Part shown: positions 35,008-43,364 of the stretch, piece by piece
Numbering within the stretch: position 1 is the first letter of the stretch
Layout of the letters: every line of letters starts with the position of its first letter
Virus record (IMG/VR): IMGVR_UViG_3300034374_007168
Location: 1 to 47,765 of that record
Origin: a virus
Reading direction: 5' to 3' (one strand)
Length of the DNA stretch: 47,765 nucleotides
Made by a program: the position numbers and the translations under genes
Notes under the pieces: generated by a model
Seen by the model: the letters and a program-made list of their open reading frames with translations, nothing else
Database searches by the model: none
What the model was told of the DNA's origin: nothing

Positions 35008-36024
35008 TTAAGGGTTTAAAAGATTAATGAGAATTTGTTGGGATTTTTGCTTTCCATGATTTTTAACTAAATCAGAAAAGTCTTTAGATTTATATTCATC
35101 AGGTATTTCAATCTGTTTGATTTTAAAAGTAGAAGCTATTTCCTTTCCATATATTCTTCCTCTATTTACTTCTTTGTTAAAATCATTATCATAAAGCAAG
35201 TATATTTTACTAAATCTTTGTTTTAACTGCTTAATGATGTGAGGCTTAGGTTCAGTGGTTTCTGCTTGTAAAGATACAGAATTTATCCCACTTACTTCAG
35301 TAATAGCCATCACATCTTTCAAGGACTTAGTAATTATTAAGACTTCTCCTGTATCAGGCATTTGTCTCCATCCTTGCCATACAGATTTATCCACATTGGA
35401 TATAAATCTTCTTTTCTTTTCAAAAGGTTGATAGATTTTGTAGGTATACTTTTCATCTTTATACTCTAGATAAGCATAAGCAGGACTTTTGCTATTATCT
35501 ACTTTTATTATATAATCATTAATAAATATATGTGAGCAACTGCTTACATTATATTTCTCTAAAGTAGATTTGCTTATACCAAAGCTAGACCAAAACCTTA
35601 AATCTTTAGGTGTAAAGTCCATACTTTTTATTCCTAGATGTACTGTTGAAGAGTATTTTTTGTATTCTTTGTCTTTTGGCAGTTCTTTCTTTACTCTATC
35701 ACCATTAGTTCCTTCTTTTATTAAACCAAAATCAAAAGCTACTTTTTGTAGACTCTGATAGTAGTTTAAGCCAAAAAGCTTAGATACAAAGACAAAACAA
35801 TCACCTTTTTCTTTAGTTGCAAAATCTCTAAACAAAAGCTTGCCCAATCTAGATGCATAAAACACACTAAAAGAAGGAATATCATCATTCCTTAAAGGAC
35901 TATTAAATGATGTATTTAGTTCTAGTCCTTGTATGTAATATGCAAATATTTGATAGTCTGATACTTTTTCTAATATCAGCTCTGAAGATAGTAAGTCGTA
36001 GTCAAGCTTATTAAGATTTATCAT
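35008..36024 (-). CDS. DnaG-type primase
   Basis: 338 aa. The N-terminal FNSPLRNDDIPSFSVFY...LFRDFATKEKGDCFVFVSKL layout is that of the CHC2 primase domain, but only one of the usual zinc ligands remains (C76), so zinc binding seems lost. The TOPRIM domain starts at EVLIITKSLKDVMAI (228-242), where the usual catalytic glutamate is replaced by a TKS sequence, and has the DxD motif in IYLLYDND (D279, D281). It would synthesise RNA primers for the adjacent DnaB-like helicase. It begins 8 nt after the hairpin that follows the SSB-like gene, so its initiation region abuts that structure. The altered TOPRIM first motif is notable, but I recall similar KSLKD forms in phage primases. Confidence 0.82.
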   Translation of the reverse strand: MINLNKLDYDLLSSELILEKVSDYQIFAYYIQGLELNTSFNSPLRNDDIPSFSVFYASRLGKLLFRDFATKEKGDCFVFVSKLFGLNYYQSLQKVAFDFGLIKEGTNGDRVKKELPKDKEYKKYSSTVHLGIKSMDFTPKDLRFWSSFGISKSTLEKYNVSSCSHIFINDYIIKVDNSKSPAYAYLEYKDEKYTYKIYQPFEKKRRFISNVDKSVWQGWRQMPDTGEVLIITKSLKDVMAITEVSGINSVSLQAETTEPKPHIIKQLKQRFSKIYLLYDNDFNKEVNRGRIYGKEIASTFKIKQIEIPDEYKSKDFSDLVKNHGKQKSQQILINLLNP

Positions 36025-36032
36025 AATAAAAA

Positions 36033-36052
36033 AGGGGGCGTTTAAGCCCCCT
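36033..36052 (-). terminator. Terminator/attenuator hairpin after the SSB-like gene
   Basis: A 7-bp GC-rich stem, AGGGGGC (36033-36039) and GCCCCCT (36046-36052), with a 6-nt loop, followed on the - strand by TTTTTATT and then directly by the primase ATG at 36024. The U-tract thus lies within the primase initiation region, leaving no room for a promoter. Confidence 0.85.
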
Positions 36053-36070
36053 AATTTACAAAACCTTTGC

Positions 36071-36637
36071 TTAGATTACATCACTATCTGCTGTGTAAGA
36101 ACCAGCAGAAGGTGCATCTTCTTCAATTCTAGTAAGTTGGTCAATGTTACTAGGCTTTAGTCTAGTTTCTGCTACAGGAACAGATTCAGACTCAATAAAA
36201 GGAACATAACCTCTTACTTGAAGGTACTTCTTAGGATACTGGGTAGTACCATAAGTACAGTACAATCTTACCATCATTGAACCAGCTTTAGATTGGATTA
36301 AGTTTAAGCATCCATCTAACAGCTCTTTAGTACTGTTAAAAGCTGGGATGTTAAAGTTCTCTCCGCAAAAACAATGAACTAAATGCTTAAGAGTTTTACC
36401 TTGCTTTTCAAGGTCTTTAGCAAAGGTATCTTTAGATTGGTCAAGATACCATAAGCCCATGTTCATTTCATTTCCTGCTTCATCTTGGAAGAAAATCTTA
36501 TAATCAGGACCATTACTATTAGCATCAGTTTTAGGTTCAATCTTAGAAAGTTTTACATTTCTAACAAGACCAGCTTCACCGTTGTTAAAGATAGCTACAG
36601 TTTTTGCATCAAAAGATGCATCATTTAAGTTAAACAT
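36071..36637 (-). CDS. Probable single-stranded DNA-binding protein
   Basis: 188 aa. No textbook SSB signature can be pinned down. The beta-rich N-terminal two thirds (AIFNNGEAGLVRNVKLSKIE; KIFFQDEAGNEMNMGLWYL; MMVRLYCTYG) and the flexible acidic C-terminus (EEDAPSAGSYTADSDVI) resemble phage SSB-like proteins. The place between a RecA/Sak4-like ATPase with DnaB helicase and the primase is typical of SSB in crAss-like phages. A strong terminator directly follows, as expected for a protein needed in high amounts. It would coat ssDNA at the fork and recruit partners through its acidic tail. The call is by context and composition. Confidence 0.6.
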   Translation of the reverse strand: MFNLNDASFDAKTVAIFNNGEAGLVRNVKLSKIEPKTDANSNGPDYKIFFQDEAGNEMNMGLWYLDQSKDTFAKDLEKQGKTLKHLVHCFCGENFNIPAFNSTKELLDGCLNLIQSKAGSMMVRLYCTYGTTQYPKKYLQVRGYVPFIESESVPVAETRLKPSNIDQLTRIEEDAPSAGSYTADSDVI

Positions 36638-36666
36638 ATATTAATATAGATTATGAGGTTACTAAA

Positions 36667-36972
36667 TTAGATTGAGTTTTCAGCAGAGTTTACGAAAGAA
36701 GTCTCTTCTACAGCTTGCTCATCACTAGTGTGATTAGCTTCTTCAGCAGCTTGCTCATCAGGATTTACAAAAACAAAAGACTTTTCAGAGCGTCTAATAG
36801 CTCTAGTTTGAACTTTTCTTTCTTTGAGTAGTGCTACTACATCATCTCCAGCACATGCTACTCCATGCTTTTCAGAAATAATTTCTGCAATCTCATCAGC
36901 AGATTTGCCATCAATGGCATACCAGATTTTCAATTCACGGGTAGATACTGGAACTTGTGTTTTGTCAGACAT
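36667..36972 (-). CDS. Small protein with possible helix-turn-helix and acidic repeat tail
   Basis: 101 aa, not recognised. Residues 12-60 (ELKIWYAIDGKSADEIAEII, then a second helix pair to LLKERKV) have the look of a small helical DNA-binding domain. The C-terminal third is acidic and partly repeated (PDEQAAEEANHTS then DEQAVEETS). It lies between the RecA/Sak4-like ATPase and the SSB-like protein, so a replication or recombination accessory role is possible. Confidence 0.6.
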   Translation of the reverse strand: MSDKTQVPVSTRELKIWYAIDGKSADEIAEIISEKHGVACAGDDVVALLKERKVQTRAIRRSEKSFVFVNPDEQAAEEANHTSDEQAVEETSFVNSAENSI

Positions 36973-37004
36973 TTGTTAAATGTTTAAATGTTAATAAAAG
37001 GGGG

Positions 37005-37682
37005 TTATTGGTAATAAGAGTTAATGGATTCTGCTACAACTTTCAAATCATTAGGAATAAGTTTTTCTTCAAACATTCCTTTAGGACTTTTAGCTGTAGA
37101 AGAGCCATCAGTTTGTGTAGAGAAGTAGTAATTAGTATTGTTGTCTTCTCCTGTTACTACTTCTGTAAAAAGAACAATAGTAAATAGACCTTCCAGAGTA
37201 ATCTTATCATCCAAAAGTTTGCCTATTGTCTTGATTTTCCGTCTTTTAGCAAAGTTATCAGATACTTCTTCTTCATGGTAAAGACTAAAAACAATTAAGT
37301 CGTCTCTAAGATTTCTAGCTACATTTAGAACATCAAAAGTATTCTTTGCAATGTTTGTAAATTTATCATAGCCTTTTTCTTTAGCTTTAGCCATAAACTC
37401 AAAAGACATAAGATATTGAGAATCGTCAATCACAATATGCTTAATCTCAGGTCTAGATTTACTAATATATTCTAAAGCAGTAATAATAGTAGCAGCAGAG
37501 TCTGTTACTGCATAATTACCTCCTTCAGATAGCTTCTTAGCTACGTAATTAGATTTCCAACCTCTAAAAGGTAATGGTTTGTTAGAAACATTAATAATTA
37601 CTGTTTCTTTAGGGTTTAGTGTTTCAATAGAAGTAGATTTACCACTTCCACTTTGGCCTACAATGCCTACTAGTGTACTCAT
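37005..37682 (-). CDS. RecA/Sak4-like P-loop ATPase (AAA_24 type)
   Basis: 225 aa. Walker A is GQSGSGKST (residues 9-17) and Walker B KHIVIDDSQYL (D86, D87). The rest fits the small RecA-like phage ATPases (Sak4/AAA_24) that act with SSB in single-strand annealing: a conserved region near LPFRGW (37-42) and HEEEVSDNFAKRRKIKTIGK. It is encoded 6 nt downstream of the DnaB-like helicase and upstream of the SSB-like protein, a recombination and replication context. Exact biochemical role is inferred. Confidence 0.78.
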   Translation of the reverse strand: MSTLVGIVGQSGSGKSTSIETLNPKETVIINVSNKPLPFRGWKSNYVAKKLSEGGNYAVTDSAATIITALEYISKSRPEIKHIVIDDSQYLMSFEFMAKAKEKGYDKFTNIAKNTFDVLNVARNLRDDLIVFSLYHEEEVSDNFAKRRKIKTIGKLLDDKITLEGLFTIVLFTEVVTGEDNNTNYYFSTQTDGSSTAKSPKGMFEEKLIPNDLKVVAESINSYYQ

Positions 37683-37688
37683 AAATTA

Positions 37689-38798
37689 TTATTGATTTTG
37701 TTTATTACTTTTTATGTAGTTGTATATCTCTTGTAGTTCAGGAGTTTTAGGCTTTGGCAACTCATCAAAATAATTAACTGCGCCATTGAAATATAAACCT
37801 ACTACACCATTAGGGGAACCACTACGATATTTTAATACATGCAAAGAACGAAAGTTGTCCTGTAAGAGAGAAATGTTATATCCTCTAAAAGAGTCTAATT
37901 CATACCTAGCTGGACTAAAAACACCTAATGCTATATCACAATCCCTACCTGTTAATTTAGTCTCTCCTAGGCCATATAAACTAGGTATTAGTTTTGATTC
38001 TAAAGTTTGACCCTTATAAGTATCTAGTTCTTCCATAGCAGCAGCTTGCTGTTGTACTAATACAGGAATATATCCAAACATATTTCTAAGCTTAACCATA
38101 TTATTACTGTGTTTTTCTATGGTGAGCTTAGTGCTTAGACCTTTCTCTGGATTTAGTAGTGCTGCGTGGTCTACTATAATAATTACATATTCTTTAGGAT
38201 TAAAAGGCTCATAGTAATCAAAAATCTCTATTTCTTCTTCTTCAATTACGCCAGTAACCTCATTCTTAACTTTTTTAGTGATTTTTTTAGTGTGTATAGT
38301 ACCATGACTTTTTGCATAGTCAACTAACTGTTTAAAAATACCATACGGATTAATTATATCATCATAAATATACACATAATCTTCGAGTTTTTCAAAGTAA
38401 TCTTTAGTTTCAGATATAATTTTAAACTCCTCTTCAGATATTCTGTGTTTATTCATAGATAGTATTTTGTTATGGGGTATAACAAGACCTTTATCCGTAT
38501 AAATCTTTTTAGCAATACCCTGTATAATTTTAGATTCTTTATCTATTTCTAGAGAATAGTAGAAAACTTTTAACTTAATATCTGTTTCAGTATTAAGTAT
38601 AAAGTCTACTGGTCTATACATAAAGTAAGAATCTGTAAACTGAGTTTTGCCTACACCTGAATTTGCAGTTACCAAATAATATTTTTTCTGCATAATACCA
38701 GGTACAACATTCTCAAATCTTTCTAATCCCCAAGGTATACAGTTAATTTCATTATGCATGTTGTCTTTAATCTTGGCTAAAGCTCTATTAAATATCAT
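37689..38798 (-). CDS. DnaB-type replicative helicase
   Basis: 369 aa, a RecA-fold helicase lacking a large N-terminal domain. Walker A is TANSGVGKTQF (44-54), the SLE motif with E84 fits the catalytic glutamate, Walker B is YVIIIVDHAAL (D210), and there is a glutamine-rich motif (VLVQQQAAAMEEL). A C-terminal loop with LHVLKYRSGSPNG probably supplies the arginine finger and sensor. It would unwind the fork 5'-3' as a hexamer with the primase encoded three genes downstream. Its first codons overlap the preceding 150-aa gene by 11 nt; that gene could be a loader. Confidence 0.85.
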   Translation of the reverse strand: MIFNRALAKIKDNMHNEINCIPWGLERFENVVPGIMQKKYYLVTANSGVGKTQFTDSYFMYRPVDFILNTETDIKLKVFYYSLEIDKESKIIQGIAKKIYTDKGLVIPHNKILSMNKHRISEEEFKIISETKDYFEKLEDYVYIYDDIINPYGIFKQLVDYAKSHGTIHTKKITKKVKNEVTGVIEEEEIEIFDYYEPFNPKEYVIIIVDHAALLNPEKGLSTKLTIEKHSNNMVKLRNMFGYIPVLVQQQAAAMEELDTYKGQTLESKLIPSLYGLGETKLTGRDCDIALGVFSPARYELDSFRGYNISLLQDNFRSLHVLKYRSGSPNGVVGLYFNGAVNYFDELPKPKTPELQEIYNYIKSNKQNQ

Positions 38799-39240
38799 GC
38801 ATAAAAGAATTATTGTTAGTATCTAAGGTATCTTCTAAATCATCACAAAAAGCCTCTAATTTGGAAATTTTACCATCTTTAGTGTGACCTTGATTTTTGG
38901 AGATAAAGTAGTCTGCTTGCATCATATATTTCCATCTATTCAAAGACTCAGCATTTATATAATTTTGTGTAGCAGCCATTACTTTTTCTTTAGTTAAGTC
39001 AGGTCTTCTAATAAACAACTCTTCCATCTTCTTAATGCAAGCTTCTTTACTACCCATAGCACCAGGCTTTTTACCTTTAAATAAAGCTCTGTAGTCATCT
39101 ATCCATTCTGCAATAGGATTAGATAGTTTACTAACAAGCTTAGGTAAAAGTATAAGCTCTTTGTTTTGCCAGTTTAGTATTTTAATTAAACTTTGCTGTT
39201 GAAGACTATTTAGTAGTTCTACTACTTCTTTTTCTTCCAT
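38788..39240 (-). CDS. Unknown protein upstream of the helicase (possible helicase-associated factor)
   Basis: 150 aa, mostly helical. Recognisable pieces are a leading helix (EKEVVELLNSLQQQSLIKIL), a basic middle (RALFKGKKPGAMGSKEACIKK) and a C-terminal AESLNRWKYMMQADYFISK followed by an acidic end. No catalytic motif. Overlap with the helicase gene and its small size recall replication-initiation or loader proteins next to phage DnaB helicases, but I cannot assign a family. Confidence 0.65.
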   Translation of the reverse strand: MEEKEVVELLNSLQQQSLIKILNWQNKELILLPKLVSKLSNPIAEWIDDYRALFKGKKPGAMGSKEACIKKMEELFIRRPDLTKEKVMAATQNYINAESLNRWKYMMQADYFISKNQGHTKDGKISKLEAFCDDLEDTLDTNNNSFMHDI

Positions 39241-39416
39241 ATAACTATGCTTTTTATAACTGTATAAGGCTTTAAATCAGAATCTACATACTCCTGTACC
39301 CATACAATTTTTATTTCTTCTCCTGTATCTATAATTTGAACAGAATGTATGGTAAGTATGATATAAATTACCATAATTATCATAACAAAAATTCCAAATC
39401 CAATCGCATCTTTCAT
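39222..39416 (-). CDS. Small single-pass membrane protein
   Basis: 64 aa with one strong transmembrane segment (residues about 5-25, IGFGIFVMIIMVIYIILTIH) and a basic C-terminal tail (VIWKKKK). Family unknown. It overlaps both neighbours (4 nt upstream, 19 nt downstream). It could tether replication to the membrane, act in superinfection control, or be a small holin; nothing in the sequence decides between these. Confidence 0.6.
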   Translation of the reverse strand: MKDAIGFGIFVMIIMVIYIILTIHSVQIIDTGEEIKIVWVQEYVDSDLKPYTVIKSIVIWKKKK

Positions 39417-39667
39417 ATCAATCCTAAATGTTTATAAGTTAAATAGAAGTCTTCTTTTTCAAGCTGGACTATGAACTTAGGTATTACTCCTAAGACTTGG
39501 CTAACACTGGTTGTTTTAGGATGTGCAAGTTTATTTATAACTTCTACATACTTCTCAGGTTTATTTAAGGCTTCTTTGTTAAGCTCAAGCTCGGCTATTT
39601 TATAAAAGAATAAAACTTCTTTGTCAGTTAAAACTTCAGTTTTCTGCTGAAGCTTGGTTATTACCAT
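39413..39667 (-). CDS. Unknown small helical protein
   Basis: 84 aa, charged and helical, no recognised motif. It starts 32 nt before the end of the SF2 helicase gene in another frame and its stop overlaps the next ATG. Part of the replication operon; function unknown. Confidence 0.6.
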   Translation of the reverse strand: MVITKLQQKTEVLTDKEVLFFYKIAELELNKEALNKPEKYVEVINKLAHPKTTSVSQVLGVIPKFIVQLEKEDFYLTYKHLGLI

Positions 39668-40796
39668 AATGTTTTAAATTATTGTAGTGAATATACTGTA
39701 TCTTAGAAGAAGGTACATCTACCAAAGCACTTTTTACCCATTGTTCATCAACAGTATTCATAGCCCTAATAATCCATACTTCTCCTACTTTTCCAGGGTT
39801 ATTATATTCTAATCTAAGAAGTCTGCCTATTCTTTGTTTAGCAGTTTCTGGAGAGCTTTGAAACTGATGAACTACAGCTTTATGCAGAGGTTTAATGTTA
39901 AGACCTACATTAGCCATATTTACTACAGCAAGCTTATCTATTTCTCCTTCAGAAAAACTGTCTAAATAAGATACTTTAGACTTAGAATGATGAGTAAATT
40001 CACATAAGTAATTAGCAGATTCTGTTAGTGTACTAAAGATAAGAATTCTATCATCATTAAACTTCTCAATAACTTCTTTAGCAGCTTTAAGCTTACTCTT
40101 ACAAGAATATATAAGCTTAGACCTTTTAGAAGCTATTTGCATTTTAGCAAGTTTTAATTTTTTAGCTTCTTCACCTACACTATTCCATTCAGCAAATTTG
40201 AGCTTATTAAAAATAGAAGTAAGGTAGTCATACTGCTTTTTCTCTGTAGTTAAAAAGGGCTTTTTCTTAGTACCAGCTTGTATGTATTTCTCAGTATCAT
40301 CTAAGAAAACATCTACTATTTTAATTCTGTAATCTGCAATTACATTATCTCTAATAGCAGCTTCTAGACTATAGTTAAAAATAACTGATAGACCTATAGT
40401 CTCTTTAATAAATTTAGCAGTATCTAAGCTAATAGTACCTGATAACCCTAGTCTTTTACCTTTAGGTATCTTCTCTAATTGATTAAAGGAGAATAAATGA
40501 ATCTCATCTAGTACAACTAAATCAAATTCTAAATCCTTATATTTCTTGAGAGAAGCTGTTGTAGTATAAGTCACATTGCTATCTGAGACTTTCCACTTCT
40601 TAAATTCTTCTTTCCAAGATTCTAGTAAAGCTACATAAGGGGCTACAACTAAAACTTTTTGATACTCTTTAGATATATCAATACCAATTTTAGTTTTACC
40701 TACTCCCATAGCTATATGCAGAATTCCTTCTCCACATTCTTTAAAACCCTGAACTGCTAGTTTTTGTATTTCATCTCTTTTTGCATTAATTTCCAT
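39636..40796 (-). CDS. SF2 (SNF2/DEAD-like) helicase
   Basis: 386 aa. Motif I AMGVGKTK (29-36), motif II VVLDEIHLF with DEIH at 97-100, motif III LGLSGT (116-121) and motif VI AKQRIGRLLRLEY near residue 325. A Walker-type LHIAMGVGKT start and a short C-terminal RecA lobe fit the compact SNF2-like helicases of crAss-like phages, which remodel protein-DNA complexes or unwind branched DNA. It lies 3 nt after the DNA polymerase gene. Confidence 0.87.
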   Translation of the reverse strand: MEINAKRDEIQKLAVQGFKECGEGILHIAMGVGKTKIGIDISKEYQKVLVVAPYVALLESWKEEFKKWKVSDSNVTYTTTASLKKYKDLEFDLVVLDEIHLFSFNQLEKIPKGKRLGLSGTISLDTAKFIKETIGLSVIFNYSLEAAIRDNVIADYRIKIVDVFLDDTEKYIQAGTKKKPFLTTEKKQYDYLTSIFNKLKFAEWNSVGEEAKKLKLAKMQIASKRSKLIYSCKSKLKAAKEVIEKFNDDRILIFSTLTESANYLCEFTHHSKSKVSYLDSFSEGEIDKLAVVNMANVGLNIKPLHKAVVHQFQSSPETAKQRIGRLLRLEYNNPGKVGEVWIIRAMNTVDEQWVKSALVDVPSSKIQYIHYNNLKHYGNNQASAEN

Positions 40797-40799
40797 AAT

Positions 40800-42674
40800 T
40801 TATTTTTTCCAGAATTTTTCTACATAGCCATCTACTCCAATAGGAAATCCTATCACTTCTTCAAAGGCTTCTATCATACATTGTTTTTGAATTTCCAGCC
40901 ATTGTTGTGCTTGCTCATCCTTAACTTCACAGACTACTGCATCATGCAATTGCATAACAAAGTGTACATCTAATCCAAGCTTTTGTCTCATTTCATCCAT
41001 TTTAATCATGGAAAGCTTTGTTATATTAGCTCCTGTACCTTGGATATAAGTGTTTCCACTTTGCCTTTCAATTTTAGCATTAGTTGCAGGGTCATCATAA
41101 GGATTTTCAAAGAACCTTATTCTCCTGTATGGAGGCTTAGTTCTTATCATTAGATTTTCTCTTCCATATACCTTTAACATGTTAAGAAAACCTGTAAGCT
41201 TAGGCAATCCTTTGAAGTAACTAGATATGATACCTTTAGCTTCTGACAGAGGGATGTTAATGGAATCACTAAGCTTTTGGGGACCACCACCATATAATGC
41301 TAAGTAGTTGAGTGTTTTGATTTTAGTCCTCATACCTTTATGACCTTTACATTCACACTTCTGCTTACATTCTTGATATATGCAGCCTTCTTCTGTAGCT
41401 TCTTTCCATTTATCTTTGTAAACAGCTTCTGCTACTACAGAGTGTAAGTCATAGCCATTATTAAAAGCTTCCATCCAAGAATCCTCTTTACTCACATATC
41501 CTGCTATCACTAATTCCATAGCAGAGTAGTCACAGTCTACAAAAGAATATCCTGGCCTAGCTACAAAACAATTTCTAACTTCATTAGAAGCTGGCAATTG
41601 CTGCATATTAGGGGCTTCATCTTTCATACCTGAAGAGACTCTACCAGTAGCTAGTATTTGCCAATAAGAAGTATGTACAGCTCTTGTCTTAGGATTAACC
41701 CATTTTAAGTAATCTTTACCAAACTTGCTAATAGCTGTTTGATTTTCCTTAAAATCAAGGTATAAACCTACTAAAGGTATCTTAGCCTTATACTTTTCTA
41801 TGATTTTTTCATTAACAGAATCAGTTCTAAGACCAGCTTCTTTTAAAATACTTAATACTTGGGCAGAAGAGGACCAGTTTATAGTAGTTTCAAAGTTTTC
41901 ATCAAACAGTTTTAGCTGTTTGTCTATAAACCTATCAAATTTACCATTATTAGACCATTCTTCTTTAACATAATTGTCTAAGACATCTTTATACTTGTAA
42001 GCTTCCTGTTCTCTTCTATTAGCCTGTGTAATCCACTTATTTACATCTAGAAGCATTCCTCTGTATTCCATTTCTGCAAATACCCTAGAACACTTAAATT
42101 CTAGCTCTGCTACAGACATTAAATCTAACTTTTTAAGCTCCTCTATCTGCTTATTCATTACTTCCTCTAGAGCTATAACATCATGTGCAGCATACTGAAT
42201 TACTTCATCTGTTAAGCCAGCCCAGTTAATTTTGCCTCTAATAGATTTGTCTAATGTATATTTATCTCCACAATACTTAGTAACAATATGGTCTAGCCTA
42301 AGCTGTCTATTTTCTAATCCTGTAGTCAATATGCATTCTGCTAAGAAAGTATCATAGATATAGCCTAGTTTAATTCCTTTAGCAAATAAGAACTTATCAT
42401 CGTACTTACCATTTTGTAAGATATTAATAGCTTCAGGGTCCTCTAAAATGTTCTTAATTTGGGAAATATCTACATGTGTAGCATCAATTACAAACTGAGT
42501 ATCTGCATTACCTATTTGAAAAGTATAAATATAACCTTCCCAACAAGTACCTATAGTTTCTGTGTCTATACTTCTAACTTTGTTATGCTTACACCATTCA
42601 ACTAAGGTATCTATTGATGAAGGCGTACAAACACTACTTTCTATTAAAGGAGTAGCTCCTATAAAATATATCAT
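40800..42674 (-). CDS. polA: Family-A DNA polymerase with 3'-5' exonuclease domain
   Basis: 624 aa. Exonuclease motifs: RSIDTETIG (D37, E39), NGKYDDKFLF (about 88-97) and YAAHDVIAL (Y161, D165). Polymerase motif A FVDCDYSAMEL (D380, E387), motif B from R449 through K453 to Y461 (TLNYLALYGGG), motif C MQLHDAVVCEV (H577, D578). The residue after the motif-C Asp is Ala, where most family-A enzymes have Glu. Between motifs A and B is a Cys/His-rich insert (C431, C436, C440, C442, H445) that may bind zinc. It is the replicative polymerase of this phage, next to the SF2 helicase, and overlaps the upstream DnaA-like gene by 4 nt. Confidence 0.93.
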   Translation of the reverse strand: MIYFIGATPLIESSVCTPSSIDTLVEWCKHNKVRSIDTETIGTCWEGYIYTFQIGNADTQFVIDATHVDISQIKNILEDPEAINILQNGKYDDKFLFAKGIKLGYIYDTFLAECILTTGLENRQLRLDHIVTKYCGDKYTLDKSIRGKINWAGLTDEVIQYAAHDVIALEEVMNKQIEELKKLDLMSVAELEFKCSRVFAEMEYRGMLLDVNKWITQANRREQEAYKYKDVLDNYVKEEWSNNGKFDRFIDKQLKLFDENFETTINWSSSAQVLSILKEAGLRTDSVNEKIIEKYKAKIPLVGLYLDFKENQTAISKFGKDYLKWVNPKTRAVHTSYWQILATGRVSSGMKDEAPNMQQLPASNEVRNCFVARPGYSFVDCDYSAMELVIAGYVSKEDSWMEAFNNGYDLHSVVAEAVYKDKWKEATEEGCIYQECKQKCECKGHKGMRTKIKTLNYLALYGGGPQKLSDSINIPLSEAKGIISSYFKGLPKLTGFLNMLKVYGRENLMIRTKPPYRRIRFFENPYDDPATNAKIERQSGNTYIQGTGANITKLSMIKMDEMRQKLGLDVHFVMQLHDAVVCEVKDEQAQQWLEIQKQCMIEAFEEVIGFPIGVDGYVEKFWKK

Positions 42675-43000
42675 AATTCACAAATGTTTTTTATTTTTTC
42701 ATCTAGGTCTTTAGCTTTAAATTGATTTAAATCTAAAACACCTTGATACCTTCTAAAATGATGTAAAACAGTAGTTCTATTTATGTGAAACTTTTTAGCT
42801 AGGCTTCTCTCATGGTACTTTAAATATTTATTTAAGTAGTATAAGATAGCCTGCTTTGCTAAAATTATTTCACTCCTTCTAGAACTACTGTTTACAGCTT
42901 CTATAGATGTTTTGTAGTGATTGCAGATTATCCTAAATAAATAGTCTTCTCTGGTTTCTTCTAATCCTGGAATAATCCATGCGTTCACTATAGGTTTCAC
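42671..43000 (-). CDS. DnaA domain IV-like DNA-binding protein
   Basis: 109 aa from a GTG start whose bases overlap the previous TGA. Residues about 24-90 match the C-terminal helix-turn-helix of DnaA (domain IV, TrpR-like): IICNHYKTSIEAVNSSSRRS, ILAKQAILYYLNKYL, then LAKKFHINRTTVLHHFRRY in place of the DnaA signature GRDHTTVLHA. No ATPase domain is present, so this would be a stand-alone DNA-binding module. It sits directly upstream of the DNA polymerase. It could mark the phage origin or compete with host DnaA; both are inferences. Confidence 0.68.
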   Translation of the reverse strand: MKPIVNAWIIPGLEETREDYLFRIICNHYKTSIEAVNSSSRRSEIILAKQAILYYLNKYLKYHERSLAKKFHINRTTVLHHFRRYQGVLDLNQFKAKDLDEKIKNICEL

Positions 43001-43362
43001 TTCATCTTAAGTTCAAATTTAAATAATCCCCATAAAATAGAAAATGTTCTAACAGAGGATGTATTACTTACCTTTTTATTTTTAGAAGACTGAGGTTTAT
43101 CATAGCTTCTTATAAGCTTTAAATAATAGATTTGAAAAGTTTCTATCATTTTAGCATTAGGTTTTAATTTACTATTCCAAACATAGTGATCACCACGCTT
43201 ATAGATTATTTTATTTTGAGCTAACCACGATACAAACCTGCTATCTATTTTTAGGTTCCTATAAATTTCATCCTGTCTCCTAATTTTATTAGTAGAAAGA
43301 TAGTTATAGATTTTATTAGCTTGTTTAAGCTTTTTCTTTACAGATTTTTGATTTACTTCCAT
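42997..43362 (-). CDS. Unknown basic protein, possible winged-helix
   Basis: 121 aa, strongly basic. Residues 15-75 (IYNYLSTNKIRRQDEIYRNL through FVSWLAQNKIIYKRGDHYVW) have the helix-helix-beta-hairpin pattern of a small winged-helix domain. No family recognised. It sits between the DnaA-like gene and a coiled-coil-like protein, so DNA binding is plausible but unproven. Confidence 0.6.
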   Translation of the reverse strand: MEVNQKSVKKKLKQANKIYNYLSTNKIRRQDEIYRNLKIDSRFVSWLAQNKIIYKRGDHYVWNSKLKPNAKMIETFQIYYLKLIRSYDKPQSSKNKKVSNTSSVRTFSILWGLFKFELKMK

Positions 43363-43364
43363 AA

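Noticed and set aside
35387-35395. Perfect DnaA box TTATCCACA inside the primase gene
   Set aside because: A single 9-mer in nearly 48 kb is expected by chance at about this level. No cluster of boxes or AT-rich unwinding region accompanies it, despite the DnaA-IV-like protein.
39222-39416. Holin call for the 64-aa membrane protein
   Set aside because: It has one transmembrane helix and a basic tail but lies among replication genes far from the lysin, so the evidence is not specific enough.
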